A stretch of DNA of 55,730 nt from Chlamydiota bacterium (GTDB taxonomy: Bacteria; Chlamydiota; Chlamydiia; Chlamydiales; Parachlamydiaceae): assembly GCA_013285965.1 (NCBI GenBank), contig JABDGQ010000007.1, positions 1-55,730 on the forward strand, read 5' to 3'. This document shows, piece by piece, positions 8,935 through 17,937 of this stretch (its first letter is position 1; each line of letters starts with the position of its first letter). Made by a program: the position numbers and the translations under genes. Under the pieces are notes generated by a model, which saw nothing but the letters and a program-made list of their open reading frames with translations, ran no database searches and was not told where the DNA came from.

Positions 8935-11046
8935 TTTTTTGTTTACGTTCAAAGCAATAATTTCAGCAAATTGTTTTGATTGTTCGTATGAATATTTTGC
9001 GTGCAAAGGAATGCAAATATGCAGTCCTTTTGCCCCGGAAGTTTTACAGTAATGCCGCACTTTGGCATTATCTAGAATTTCATGGATATATAAGGCGATC
9101 TCAACAATTTTAGTAAATGAAATATCATGAGGATCCAAATCGATTACACAATAATCAGGATTTTCTAATGAGCTTTGCCTGGATATAAACGGATGGATTT
9201 CAATGCTTCCCAGATTTACAGCATAAAGTAAACTTTCCAAATCATTGATAAGTAAATAATGATCAATTTTTCCATTATGAGAGATATCACATGTCTTTAT
9301 CCATTCAGGAGGGGTTGAGCTCATGTCTTTTTGATAAAAATTTATTCCCTCAATTCCATCTGGAAATCGATGCAACATAATAGGCCGATCTTTAAGAAAT
9401 GGAAGTAAGAAAGGGGAGATTTTTGTATAATATTCTATAATCTCTCCCTTTGTTATCCCTTCGTGTGGCCAGTAAATTTTATCTTGATTTGTTAAAACTA
9501 AGTTAGGTAGTTTTGGATTCTCCTGTTTCTTAGGTGGTGAAATGGGGCTTTCTTTTTTTACCTTTGTTGCGACTTTATCATCCCTTAATCCCTGAAATAT
9601 AGGCTGACGCATGATATTATCCTTGGTCCATTCAGCAAATGAAACTTCGCATAATAATTTAGGCTTAACCCAAGTAACTTGAGCATTGGGTATAGGAGCT
9701 TGTTCAAAAGGTGATTTCTTTTGAATTAATTTTTCCAGCTTAAGATAAATATCATTTAATAAGTCGGAATTAAATCCTCCTCCTACATGACCAGCATATT
9801 TTAATTTGTTGCCTTCATAAACACCCACAAGCAAAGCACCAAATTTTTTGCGAGAACCTCGGGGGGCTGTAAATCCACCTATGACAAATTTTTGTCTTAG
9901 CTTTGTCTTAATTTTTATCCAGTCGTGGCTTCGACGGGATTGGTAAGTACTCGATATCTTTTTAGCCATCATGCCTTCAATGTGATGTTTTACAACTTCT
10001 TTAAAAAAAGACTTTCCATTTTTCAGAACATGATCGCTATAACGAATTAAAGGCAGAGATAATTGCTCTAAATATTCTTTAAGGAGCTTTTTCCGTACTA
10101 TTAATGGTTCTAATCTCAAATCTCGGCCATCTTTATAAAGAAGATCAAACACATAGTAATATAAATTTTCCTCTCCAGTTTTTTGATAATTTTGCATGAG
10201 TTGAAATTTAGGCATACCATCACGATCCAATACAACCAATTCTTCGTCAAAAATCACTTTTTTGCGAATTGATTTTAGCTGTTGCTCAATAGATTTAAAT
10301 TTATCATTTAAGAGCTGCTTTGAACGTGATTTTAAGTATACAAATGGTGGATTTATAATTGCCAAACAGCGAAAACCATCCCATTTTAATTCAAATAGCC
10401 ATTCAGCATCCTCAAAAGGTTCTACCATCGAGATAGCTAACATTGGAGCGATAAAATCAGGCATGAGAGATTTTTTGCCCAGCTTATCTATTTTTTGTTC
10501 TGAGGGACTTTCATTTATAAGGATTTCACTTTCAACTGTGACATCATTGATTTTATTCTTTTTGATGAGAAGCCAAGAGGTTGCTTTGTTATCTGTTTTA
10601 AATTGTTGAAACACAAAGGGACCATTGATTTTATCCCCTGAAAGGATGATTTCAAAATGTCCTGTTTTTAAGCCTTCAGTAAGAGCTTTCTCAACATCTT
10701 TGCAACTTTTGGCGTTGGGAACTGTATATGTTCCATGATCCCATATCTCTACCGTGCCCGCTCCATAATTACCTTTGGGAATTACTCCCTCAAAATATTG
10801 GTATTCAAGAGGATGATCTTCAACTTTGATTGCAAGTCGTTTATCTTTTGGATTTAATGAAGGTCCTTTGGGAATTGCCCAACTTAAAAGTACACCTTTG
10901 TATTCCAACCGAAAATCATAGTGTAAATGGCTAGCATCATGTTTTTGAATGCAAAAATTGAGGGAATTTTTTTGATGTTTTAAAGATACTTTGGGCTCAG
11001 GAGTCTTACTGAAATTTCTTTTCTTTACATATTTCATTAAATTCAT
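8899..11046 (-). CDS. ligD: ATP-dependent DNA ligase LigD (NHEJ), frameshifted at its 3' end
   Basis: LigD seals double-strand breaks with Ku. The domain order is phosphoesterase (about 25-165: KHDASHLHYDFRLE, GTVEIWDHGTY), ligase (about 200-500: FELKWDGFRCL holds the adenylated Lys; SRSKQLLND; DEELVVLD; MMAKKISSTY), and polymerase (about 520 onward: KIYWPHEGITKGEI, MLHRFPDGI, CVIDLDPHD with catalytic acids). The frame ends prematurely (SSFYFSRTQS) because of one extra T in a T-run near 8931; the true C-terminal 100 residues follow in another frame down to 8628. GGAGG precedes ATG 11046. It begins 21 bases after the ku stop, so the pair forms an operon. Most of the polymerase domain survives, but activity without its C-terminal part is doubtful. 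Confidence 0.88.
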   Translation of the reverse strand: MNLMKYVKKRNFSKTPEPKVSLKHQKNSLNFCIQKHDASHLHYDFRLEYKGVLLSWAIPKGPSLNPKDKRLAIKVEDHPLEYQYFEGVIPKGNYGAGTVEIWDHGTYTVPNAKSCKDVEKALTEGLKTGHFEIILSGDKINGPFVFQQFKTDNKATSWLLIKKNKINDVTVESEILINESPSEQKIDKLGKKSLMPDFIAPMLAISMVEPFEDAEWLFELKWDGFRCLAIINPPFVYLKSRSKQLLNDKFKSIEQQLKSIRKKVIFDEELVVLDRDGMPKFQLMQNYQKTGEENLYYYVFDLLYKDGRDLRLEPLIVRKKLLKEYLEQLSLPLIRYSDHVLKNGKSFFKEVVKHHIEGMMAKKISSTYQSRRSHDWIKIKTKLRQKFVIGGFTAPRGSRKKFGALLVGVYEGNKLKYAGHVGGGFNSDLLNDIYLKLEKLIQKKSPFEQAPIPNAQVTWVKPKLLCEVSFAEWTKDNIMRQPIFQGLRDDKVATKVKKESPISPPKKQENPKLPNLVLTNQDKIYWPHEGITKGEIIEYYTKISPFLLPFLKDRPIMLHRFPDGIEGINFYQKDMSSTPPEWIKTCDISHNGKIDHYLLINDLESLLYAVNLGSIEIHPFISRQSSLENPDYCVIDLDPHDISFTKIVEIALYIHEILDNAKVRHYCKTSGAKGLHICIPLHAKYSYEQSKQFAEIIALNVNKKFSSFYFSRTQS

Positions 11047-11067
11047 AAGAACCTCCAGCCTATGCTG

Positions 11068-11868
11068 CTATGCTGTGTGACGTCTTCTCCTTTCAGGTTT
11101 TTTACTTGTCTCCAGACTAGCTTGCAGTAATGACATGATATCACTAACTTTTGCTGATTTTGGAGCTTCTGTTTTGGGATGAATAGCGCGTCCTTTAGCT
11201 TTTTGTTGGATAATTTTTTTCATCTCCTGGACATAAGTATCTTTATAGCGTTCTGGCTTAAATGAGACAGTTAGATGATCAATCAGTTTCATGGCAATAT
11301 CTAATTCTTTAGAATTAGCTTTTTCTTTTTCAGATGGTAATTTTAAATCCTCAGATTTAAGCAACTCTGCTTGATAGCGCAACTCATTAACAATGAGCAT
11401 ATTTCCATGAGGTTTAATTAATGCAATATGCTCTTTATTTCTCAAAACGAATTTAGCTAAACCAACTTTTTTGGACTTTTTTAAAGCCTCTCTAAGCAAA
11501 CTGTAAGCTTTTTCAGCATTTTTATCCGGTTCCAGATAATAGGGTTTTACATAGTAGATGGGATCGACCTCGTCTTCCTCTACGAAATTGATGATTTCGA
11601 TTGTTTTTGATTTTCTTAGATTTGCTTTTGCAAAGTCTTCGTCATTTACAATCACATATTCCCCTTTTTCAAACTCAAATCCTTTGACAATTTCTTTCCA
11701 GGGGACTTCTTTATTTTCTGTTTTGCATATGCGAGCATAATGGATTTCAGAAAGATCTTTTTTATGAAGTAAGATAAAAGACAGCTCTTTTTCCTTGCTT
11801 CCTGTGTACATGTGAACAGGAATGTTCACTAATCCGAAACTTAAAGAACCTTTCCACATAGATCTCAT
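11068..11868 (-). CDS. ku: Non-homologous end-joining protein Ku
   Basis: A 266-residue bacterial Ku. It would bind broken DNA ends as a homodimer and recruit LigD. Diagnostic words are MWKGSLSFGLVNIPVHMY, ELSFILLHKKD, KGYEFEKGEY-like (here KGFEFEKGEYVIV), IEIINFVEEDEVDPIYY and HGNMLIVNELRY; the C-terminal tail is lysine/arginine-rich, as in other bacterial Ku proteins where it contacts DNA and LigD. The start codon overlaps the stop of a 25-residue ORF (TAATG), and AAGGA inside that ORF is correctly spaced for ku. ligD follows directly. Confidence 0.93.
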   Translation of the reverse strand: MRSMWKGSLSFGLVNIPVHMYTGSKEKELSFILLHKKDLSEIHYARICKTENKEVPWKEIVKGFEFEKGEYVIVNDEDFAKANLRKSKTIEIINFVEEDEVDPIYYVKPYYLEPDKNAEKAYSLLREALKKSKKVGLAKFVLRNKEHIALIKPHGNMLIVNELRYQAELLKSEDLKLPSEKEKANSKELDIAMKLIDHLTVSFKPERYKDTYVQEMKKIIQQKAKGRAIHPKTEAPKSAKVSDIMSLLQASLETSKKPERRRRHTA

Positions 11869-11945
11869 TACGCATTCCTTTGTGCAGCGTTTGGAGCTAA
11901 AGTTAAATGTAAACCTAATACACCCGTTAAAACTGTGTATAACAT
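11868..11945 (-). CDS. 25-residue ORF overlapping the ku start
   Basis: A short frame begins at ATG 11945 eight bases after AAGGA and encodes MLYTVLTGVLGL followed by HLTLAPNAAQRNA, ending in a TAA that shares its last A with the ku ATG. The coupling and good ribosome site suggest that it is translated, either as a leader that couples to ku or as a small hydrophobic peptide. No family is recognised, and a chance ORF is possible. Confidence 0.4.
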   Translation of the reverse strand: MLYTVLTGVLGLHLTLAPNAAQRNA

Positions 11946-12183
11946 ATCTATTTTCCTTGAATGCGCTCTAAAACATACCTAAAACATGTTTTTGGAGTGG
12001 AAATTTCGTAAAATATTTTTTTACATCTTAACTGACTATAATCATAAAATTAAATTTTTGTAAAAAAATATATAATAGGATCCATTATTGGTTGGATTGG
12101 ATCCACCCTCTTCTCGACGCTCTTGAGGATAAAAGAAAAACAAGCATCACCGTTAAGGCAAGATGGCCGATATTTCCACTTAA

Positions 12184-12942
12184 CTATTTCTGACATTTAG
12201 GACAAAAAAAACTTATTCTTTCTCTTTTCCCTGTCTTTATTCTACAAATTTTTTCTCCACACAAAGGACAAAAACTTTTTCGGTAAATTCTATAATGCTT
12301 TTTCAAAACAAATTGTTTTCTCCATTCGTAAAATTGGTGGGAAAACTGCTGAGCATTTTTTACAATTTTCTGTAAAAATGAATTAGACATTTTTTTGATG
12401 AAAGTTGTTGGCTTCCTCTTCACTAAAAAAAGAACTTCATTTTTTATAATATTTCCTACACCCGAAAAAATCGTTTGATCCAGCAAAACATCAGCTACCT
12501 CATCTTCTTGATGATTTTTTAATGCATTCAATGCCTTTTTGGAATCCCACATAGAAGACATAATATCCGTCGAAAAATCGTAAAGAATCCGAGAGCGAGA
12601 TGTTTCAAAATATTTTAAGGAACAACTATAAAAGACGATTTGTCCTTTCTCAAAAATTAATGCAAGTCGTGGATTTACCTGTTTTTTTTGATAATCTCCG
12701 GTGATTTTTTGATCTTTTAGAATAGCTTCAAAGCTGCCATATAACAAGAAGTGCACACGTAAGGCAAAATCATCAAATTGAAAGACAAGATGTTTACCCC
12801 AAGAAAAAATGTCCAAGATTGTCTTTCCATCGAGTCTTTCTTTTCCAATTGTGGTGTTTCCTTCCACACCTAAAATTGTTTTTCCAATAAAAGGCTCTAA
12901 CCATTCAGCTGCTAAATAAAGGGAAGGTCCTTCCAATTTCAC
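12184..12942 (-). CDS. Fpg/Nei-family DNA glycosylase, atypical N-terminus
   Basis: The 252-residue protein has the layout of formamidopyrimidine/endonuclease VIII glycosylases: EGPS near the N-terminus, SWGKHLVFQF and LRVHFLLYGSF strands, the H2TH segment LLDQTIFSGVGNIIKNEVLF, and a C-terminal zinc finger (CPLCGEKI, then CPKC). The usual start is M-P-E-G-P-E, and the Pro after Met removal is the Schiff-base nucleophile; here the start is GTG with M-K-L-E-G-P-S (or TTG with M-E-G-P-S), so that Pro is missing. A bacterial Nei-like subfamily with MEGPS starts exists to my memory. Its GTGA start overlaps the stop of the DUF6496 gene, so the two are translationally coupled. Confidence 0.82.
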   Translation of the reverse strand: MKLEGPSLYLAAEWLEPFIGKTILGVEGNTTIGKERLDGKTILDIFSWGKHLVFQFDDFALRVHFLLYGSFEAILKDQKITGDYQKKQVNPRLALIFEKGQIVFYSCSLKYFETSRSRILYDFSTDIMSSMWDSKKALNALKNHQEDEVADVLLDQTIFSGVGNIIKNEVLFLVKRKPTTFIKKMSNSFLQKIVKNAQQFSHQFYEWRKQFVLKKHYRIYRKSFCPLCGEKICRIKTGKRERISFFCPKCQK

Positions 12943-13121
12943 CCTGTCTTTTTAGGTACTTTTGCCCCTTTTTTTCGGGCTTCTGAAAGTCCTATTGCTA
13001 TAGCCTGCTTTCTGTCTGTCACTTTTTGATGACTCTTTCCTGATTCTAGCTTTCCTTTTTTCATTTTATCCATAGCCTCTTTTACAGATTCTTTGGCTTT
13101 CTCTCCATATTTTTTTGTCAT
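12939..13121 (-). CDS. DUF6496 small basic protein
   Basis: A 60-residue, strongly basic protein starting MTKKYGEKAKESVKEAM, with MKKGKLESG, VTDRKQAIAIGLSEARKKG and KVPKK. This is the DUF6496 pattern, common beside DNA-repair and stress genes. ATG 13121 is preferred over ATG 13133 because GGGGATT lies just ahead of it. Its stop overlaps the GTG start of the Nei-like gene by four bases. Function is unknown; DNA or RNA binding is plausible from the charge. Confidence 0.75.
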   Translation of the reverse strand: MTKKYGEKAKESVKEAMDKMKKGKLESGKSHQKVTDRKQAIAIGLSEARKKGAKVPKKTG

Positions 13122-13145
13122 AGTAATCCCCATAACTTGATTAAT

Positions 13146-13335
13146 TTAAGCATTCACAATTTTTCCGCCATTGGGATGGATAATCTGACCTGTCGTATAG
13201 GATGCGTCTTAGAAGCGAGAAGGACAAAACAGGTTGCCACTTCAGCTGGTTCTACAGCCGATTTTGTTGATGGCTGCATTATTGACTAAAATATCCAAAC
13301 ATCCAAAAAAATTAACAACCGATTTTATAACAGAA
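13146..13335 (-). pseudogene. Relic of a short-chain dehydrogenase
   Basis: The minus strand reads VVNFFGCLDILVNNAAIN (the SDR NNAG strand), jumps out of frame, and resumes as EPAEVATCFVLLASK and, in another phase, GGKIVNA before a stop at 13146-13148. The last parts match the end of SDRs of the stress-related type that finish with HPNGG. The catalytic YxxxK core has been deleted. Confidence 0.65.
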
Positions 13336-13352
13336 TATAATATCTTAAGACT

Positions 13353-14513
13353 TCACATTCCGGGCTTTAAAACTACTTTTAGACAATTATCTTTCTTTTT
13401 GAGAAAAATATCGTAAGCATATGCAGCTTGTTCTAAAGGTAAGGTGTGAGTGATGATATCCTTTAAAACGACTTTTTGCGTTTTCACTAATTCTAAAAGT
13501 TCATCAATGTAATGTTGGACTAAAGCTTGTCCAGTTCTTATTGTGACACCTTTATCAAAAATTTGTCCGAAGGGAAAATTGCTATAGGGTGAGCCATATA
13601 CTCCCACAACAGAAATAACTCCTCCGCGTCTTACTGTGCTAGCACAGAGCTTAATAACGCTAATCGTTCCGGCTTGAGCATGGATTAGATTTGAAAATTT
13701 TTCCCATGTTGATCTATGCGCTTCCATTCCCACAGCATCTACACAAACATCAGCTCCTCTTCCTTGGGTTCTATCTCTTATTTCTTGAACTACATCTGTT
13801 TTATGGAGATTAAGAATTTCGGAATTAGCAGTTTTAGCTGCTATCTCCAAACGATAATCCAATATATCCACTCCTATTACTCTTCCAGCACCTTTCAACC
13901 AAGCTGCTTTTTGAGCCATGATTCCTACAGGGCCACAACCAAATACAACTACTGTTTCACCACCTTTCAGTTGAGCCCAATCTATTGCTGACCAACCAGT
14001 GGGAAAGATATCTGTCAAAAATAGGACTTCTTCGTCAGACATTTCAGGCTCAATTTTTTTCGGGCTAATGGTTGCATATGGTACACGAACGTATTCAGCT
14101 TGACCTCCCGGGTACCCTCCATAAAGATCTGTATAACCAAATAGTGCCCCACCTTTTTCCTTAAGCATTCCTCCTTCAGGTCCGTAGTTGGAATTGGAAT
14201 TCTCGCAATGTGGAGTCAGACCATTATTACAAAAAAAGCAATGTCCACAAGCTATGGGAAAGGGAACAACAACTCTGTCGCCTTTTTTTAAATTCTTTAT
14301 CTTATTTCCAACCTCTTCCACAATCCCCATGAACTCATGACCCATTATAAGAGGTCTAGATTGAGGCACAAAACCGTTAAGGATATGTAGATCAGATCCA
14401 CATATAGCCGTCGATGTAACTTTTACAATAATATCATCCTGTTTTTCTATTTTAGGATCGTCGACCGTGTCTACTGAAACTTTTTTGGGATGATGAAAGA
14501 CTAAAGCTCGCAT
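13353..14513 (-). CDS. Zinc-dependent alcohol dehydrogenase (MDR family)
   Basis: The 386-residue protein is an NAD(P)-dependent medium-chain dehydrogenase. Catalytic zinc ligands are in ICGSDLHIL (Cys) and MGHEFMGIVEEVG (His-Glu); the structural zinc site is CGHCFFCNNGLTPHC; the coenzyme fold is VVFGCGPVGIMAQKAAW with GVDILDYRLE. It resembles the formaldehyde/threonine dehydrogenase-like branch (PDH_FDH type), so the substrate stays open. ATG 14513 is chosen because AGGAGG lies six bases upstream. It sits upstream of the repair block and the SDR relic, an arrangement that looks like a stress-response cassette. Confidence 0.88.
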   Translation of the reverse strand: MRALVFHHPKKVSVDTVDDPKIEKQDDIIVKVTSTAICGSDLHILNGFVPQSRPLIMGHEFMGIVEEVGNKIKNLKKGDRVVVPFPIACGHCFFCNNGLTPHCENSNSNYGPEGGMLKEKGGALFGYTDLYGGYPGGQAEYVRVPYATISPKKIEPEMSDEEVLFLTDIFPTGWSAIDWAQLKGGETVVVFGCGPVGIMAQKAAWLKGAGRVIGVDILDYRLEIAAKTANSEILNLHKTDVVQEIRDRTQGRGADVCVDAVGMEAHRSTWEKFSNLIHAQAGTISVIKLCASTVRRGGVISVVGVYGSPYSNFPFGQIFDKGVTIRTGQALVQHYIDELLELVKTQKVVLKDIITHTLPLEQAAYAYDIFLKKKDNCLKVVLKPGM

Positions 14514-14801
14514 AAAACACCTCCTTTTTTTAATCAGCATGCAGATATTTCATAATGTTCTACCCTCTGTTGCTTAGAAATAAGAGCTACATCTCGAAGT
14601 GGTGATTTTGTTCATAGCAACTTCTCCAAAATTGTATGGCCCTATTAAGATAACCATCCGCTTTAAAAAAATTAATGTATACAAAAAACAAGACATAGCG
14701 ATTTTTTTGATGCATAAAAAACTTGATGCGAATATCCAAAACATTTAAAAGTGTTCCCTAGCCGCTCTAATACATGTAATCCAAATTGGAGAAATTATAA
14801 C

Positions 14802-15920
14802 ATGTCTTCACCTACAGAAACATTACCTTTTCGCTATATGACCTTTAATTTATGCAATATACCTCAAATGGACAAGGATAATTCATATAATGGTCTACGA
14901 TTTAATGAACGTTTAAGAAAAATTGTGGAGATCATTCGCATTTTTTCTCCAGATGCTATTGGATTTCAAGAAGTTAGGGACTATTCGGGTGGAACTGCCA
15001 TTGCTGATTTATGGCAAAGATTAGTTCCATTGGGTTACCGATTAGAATCCCAAGAAGCCAGCCCTCATGAGTTTGCTGTTTATAATACCATTGCTTATAA
15101 ATCAGCAAAACTTTGGCCAAAAAAAGTTATTTCTTGGTGGAATTCAAGCACACCCAGCGAAGTAAGCTGCTCTTACGGTAATGGATGGCCTCGTGCAGTT
15201 TTAGCTATTGAATTTGTTCCTATTAAGCAAACACAAGTGCATCAAAAAAAACAAGGTTCAGGAGAAGTTACTTCTTTTTCTAGAGCAGGTCCTGACTATT
15301 CCTCTCCATCTCTTCTATTAGTGAATTCTCATTTAGGAATAGGGACATCTCATCCAAAGGAAAGACTTTTTTCAAATCAAACTACTTTAGAAAAAATTCG
15401 ACAGATAGTTGGTTCAAATCCAATGTTTGTGGTTTCTTTAGGGGATTTCAATTCCTTCCCCGATGGAGAATTTTATAAAGATGAAATGCATGCATACAAA
15501 TCGAATGAATTTATAGATGCAGTAACAGCATCTCCTCTTAAAAATCAGGATGGGATCCCAATAAGCGGAACTTTCATAGGATATTCACCTGATAAATTTA
15601 AGTGCCCTAATGAAAGATTTGCAGACTCACTAGAACATATTTTTTATAGAGTGTTCAACCAGGACAATAATTGGAGTATTAGCGTCAATAAATGTTTTGC
15701 ATCAACTTTAACAACTGATCAAGAATTAGACCGTCGAAAGATACAAAGTGAGCAAGATTTACTAATAGCCCCAGACACATCTCCACTGCGAGATAAATAC
15801 CCTTCTGATCACTTGCCAGTAATCCTTGATTTCCAACTTAATCGCAAACAAGCCATCCCCAAAACAAAGCATAGCACTCAATTAACACAATGGTCTACTG
15901 GCTTGCTGTTACTACATTAG
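14802..15920 (+). CDS. Endonuclease/exonuclease/phosphatase (EEP) family protein
   Basis: A 372-residue EEP-fold hydrolase. Key words in order: MTFNLCNI, IGFQEVRDYSGG (metal-binding Glu), LVNSHLGIGTSHPKERL (catalytic His), VVSLGDFNSFPDGEF (Asp/Asn), and PSDHLPVILDF (final catalytic Asp-His). All catalytic positions are intact, unlike the EEP gene at 2271-3257. ATG 14802 is preferred over an upstream GTG at 14751, because GGAG at 14787 precedes it. There is no classical signal peptide, but the C-terminus ends in a hydrophobic LLLLH. The fold includes nucleases, sphingomyelinases and phosphatases; I cannot choose. Confidence 0.82.
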   Translation: MSSPTETLPFRYMTFNLCNIPQMDKDNSYNGLRFNERLRKIVEIIRIFSPDAIGFQEVRDYSGGTAIADLWQRLVPLGYRLESQEASPHEFAVYNTIAYKSAKLWPKKVISWWNSSTPSEVSCSYGNGWPRAVLAIEFVPIKQTQVHQKKQGSGEVTSFSRAGPDYSSPSLLLVNSHLGIGTSHPKERLFSNQTTLEKIRQIVGSNPMFVVSLGDFNSFPDGEFYKDEMHAYKSNEFIDAVTASPLKNQDGIPISGTFIGYSPDKFKCPNERFADSLEHIFYRVFNQDNNWSISVNKCFASTLTTDQELDRRKIQSEQDLLIAPDTSPLRDKYPSDHLPVILDFQLNRKQAIPKTKHSTQLTQWSTGLLLLH

Positions 15921-15939
15921 CATTAGCTGTTGCTTACAA

Positions 15940-17076
15940 TCATGAGCCGGTTTGATCTGAACTCTTTATTTTTTTTCGGGCTTCTAAGATAGAAAATTCA
16001 GTAGAAGTAGGGTACACATGCTCAAGAACAAATCCAGCTCTATCGAGCATCTGAGAAAATGAAGCTAACGATCTCTCTTTTCCTCCTGTGATTGCAAGCA
16101 TCAGAACATCCATGCAATTGGCATAAACCGATTGATCTTTTGGTAAGAGAACAACCTCAACAATCAACAATCGGCTACTTTGATCCATTGCTTGCCGGCA
16201 ATTCTTTAAAATTTCTTCGGCTTTGCTATCATCCCAATCATGCAAAATAGATTTTAGAAGATAGGCATCTGCCCCTTTTGGAATATAATCAAAGAAATCA
16301 CCAGAACAAAGTCTGCACTGTTCTTGCAGAATTGGCTGGTTTCTTTTTGGGATTGTATCGATGACTTCAGGAACATCAAACACCATTCCATTTAAGTGAG
16401 GGTACTTTTTAAGAATCGCTAACAAAAAGTGTCCAGCCCCCCCTCCAATATCGAAAATGGAGTTGAACTGACCAAAGTTATAGGAGGCTAATGATGATTT
16501 GATCACAGCTGTTGACTTTTCTTTCATTGCGTCTTGGAAAATAGAGGCTCGATCTGGATGTTCTTTGAAATAACTGAAGACCGCTTGTTTAAAAGTGAGT
16601 TGAAAAGCTGGAGTGCCTGATAAAACCGATTTCAAAATTTGATCCCATGCGGCGTGAATATCCTCTCCATAAAACGTAGAAAGGCTATACAAAGAATCAT
16701 GATTGGATTTGGAAAGTAAAGCACTAGCTTCATTATTTGCAAAAATAGCGCCATCTTGCTCTTCAAATACGCCAAAACCTACAAGCATGTGCAAAACTCT
16801 TTGTAAGGATTCAGGATTTGATTGAGAAAAGACAGCAATTTCTTGGACGGATTTTGGGCCATCTTGGAGGCAATCTGCGATTTCCAATTTTGTCACTACA
16901 TATAATGCACGCGACACCCACTCCCCGGATAAAAGTAACAATAGATTTTCTCTTGCTTTCTCTGTGCTGGATTCAATAATAAGCTGTTGTTTTTCCAGTG
17001 GCAGACTTGCATCCAATCTCAATGAAAAGGAAGTTAGACAGGTAAATGTCAGCAGGGAATAGCAAAATTTTATCAT
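15940..17076 (-). CDS. Exported O-methyltransferase (acetylserotonin/hydroxyneurosporene type)
   Basis: The 378-residue protein has a leader (MIKFCYSLLTFTCLTSFSL), a winged-helix dimerisation domain (about 35-110: ALYVVTKLEIADCL, VQEIAVFSQSNPESLQRVLH) and a SAM-binding catalytic domain (SIFDIGGGAGHFLLAIL, GMVFDVPEVI, YLLKSILHDWDDSKAEEIL). The SILHDWDD motif carries the catalytic His typical of plant-type small-molecule O-methyltransferases. SAM would not be expected outside the cytoplasm, so the leader suggests delivery to the host cell. It is the last gene of a minus-strand series with the TPR protein, another exported methyltransferase and a chorismate mutase. Confidence 0.82.
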   Translation of the reverse strand: MIKFCYSLLTFTCLTSFSLRLDASLPLEKQQLIIESSTEKARENLLLLLSGEWVSRALYVVTKLEIADCLQDGPKSVQEIAVFSQSNPESLQRVLHMLVGFGVFEEQDGAIFANNEASALLSKSNHDSLYSLSTFYGEDIHAAWDQILKSVLSGTPAFQLTFKQAVFSYFKEHPDRASIFQDAMKEKSTAVIKSSLASYNFGQFNSIFDIGGGAGHFLLAILKKYPHLNGMVFDVPEVIDTIPKRNQPILQEQCRLCSGDFFDYIPKGADAYLLKSILHDWDDSKAEEILKNCRQAMDQSSRLLIVEVVLLPKDQSVYANCMDVLMLAITGGKERSLASFSQMLDRAGFVLEHVYPTSTEFSILEARKKIKSSDQTGS

Positions 17077-17154
17077 AAAACCTTAATGGGTTAATCGTCA
17101 GATGTAATTTATACGATTTTCTATCAACTGTCTATCTTATGGAAAAACTAATCG

Positions 17155-17904
17155 CTATGGATCTACCTTATTTTTTAAAATTTCAAGCTGCTGTTTACGG
17201 ATCACTAGTCTAGGATCTTTCAAGACAATCTGCTCACCTTTAGAAAGATATGTTTTTGCTTGTTCACTTTTCTGGTCACTAATCAAAATCTTAGCTAAAC
17301 GAAGATAGGCCCCAGAGATCCAAACATTAATTTTAAATACGTCTTCCACATCTTGATGAGCTTGAATTTGTTGAACACCTTCTAGTATCACTCTTTCAGC
17401 TTCTTCCTTTCTACCATTTTTATAAATTGCCTCTCCCAAATGGGCTAACCAATCACCTTTTTCAGCATTGTCCTGAGGATATAGATCAACAGCCTGTTTA
17501 AATTCGATTTCTGCACATTTAAAGTCTTTTAAAAAAATACAGGATTTTCCAAATAGAAAGTGTATCAAGTAATCTCTATCGTGAATATTATGTTCTTGAG
17601 CTATCGCTAGCATGGATTCAGCTTCTTTTCTTGCTAAAATGGCGTACACTTTGTCTTCTTCAAGATTAAAGAGATGCTGCCAAGAAATCAATCGACCCGA
17701 TAAGACTCCCAAAATACCATTGTAATCATGTCTTCTCTGAAAAGTGACAAGAGCATGATTGTACAAATTTAAAGCATCAAGTGTTTTACCTTCCTCTCTC
17801 AAAATATCTGCTTGTTCACAAAGCCTTTCAGCAGAATCTGCCATGCATACAGCATTCAAGATTGTTAAAGTCGTAGCAATTCCTATAATGAATGTTTTCA
17901 TCAT
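17155..17904 (-). CDS. Exported TPR-like repeat protein
   Basis: A 249-residue, helical protein starting MMKTFIIGIATTLTILNAVCMA, a signal peptide. ATG 17904 is preferred to GTG 17919, as AGGTGA is spaced 10 bases ahead. The body shows tetratricopeptide-like helix pairs: AERLCEQADILREEGKTLDA, LNLYNHALVTF, CAEIEFKQAVDLYPQD, LGEAIYKNGRKEEAERVI, LRLAKILISDQKSEQAKTYL. TPRs serve protein-protein binding; no catalytic domain is present. It lies between two exported methyltransferase genes on the same strand. Confidence 0.7.
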   Translation of the reverse strand: MMKTFIIGIATTLTILNAVCMADSAERLCEQADILREEGKTLDALNLYNHALVTFQRRHDYNGILGVLSGRLISWQHLFNLEEDKVYAILARKEAESMLAIAQEHNIHDRDYLIHFLFGKSCIFLKDFKCAEIEFKQAVDLYPQDNAEKGDWLAHLGEAIYKNGRKEEAERVILEGVQQIQAHQDVEDVFKINVWISGAYLRLAKILISDQKSEQAKTYLSKGEQIVLKDPRLVIRKQQLEILKNKVDP

Positions 17905-17937
17905 ACTGTTAAGATTCACCTATAAGTGTTAATGTTG

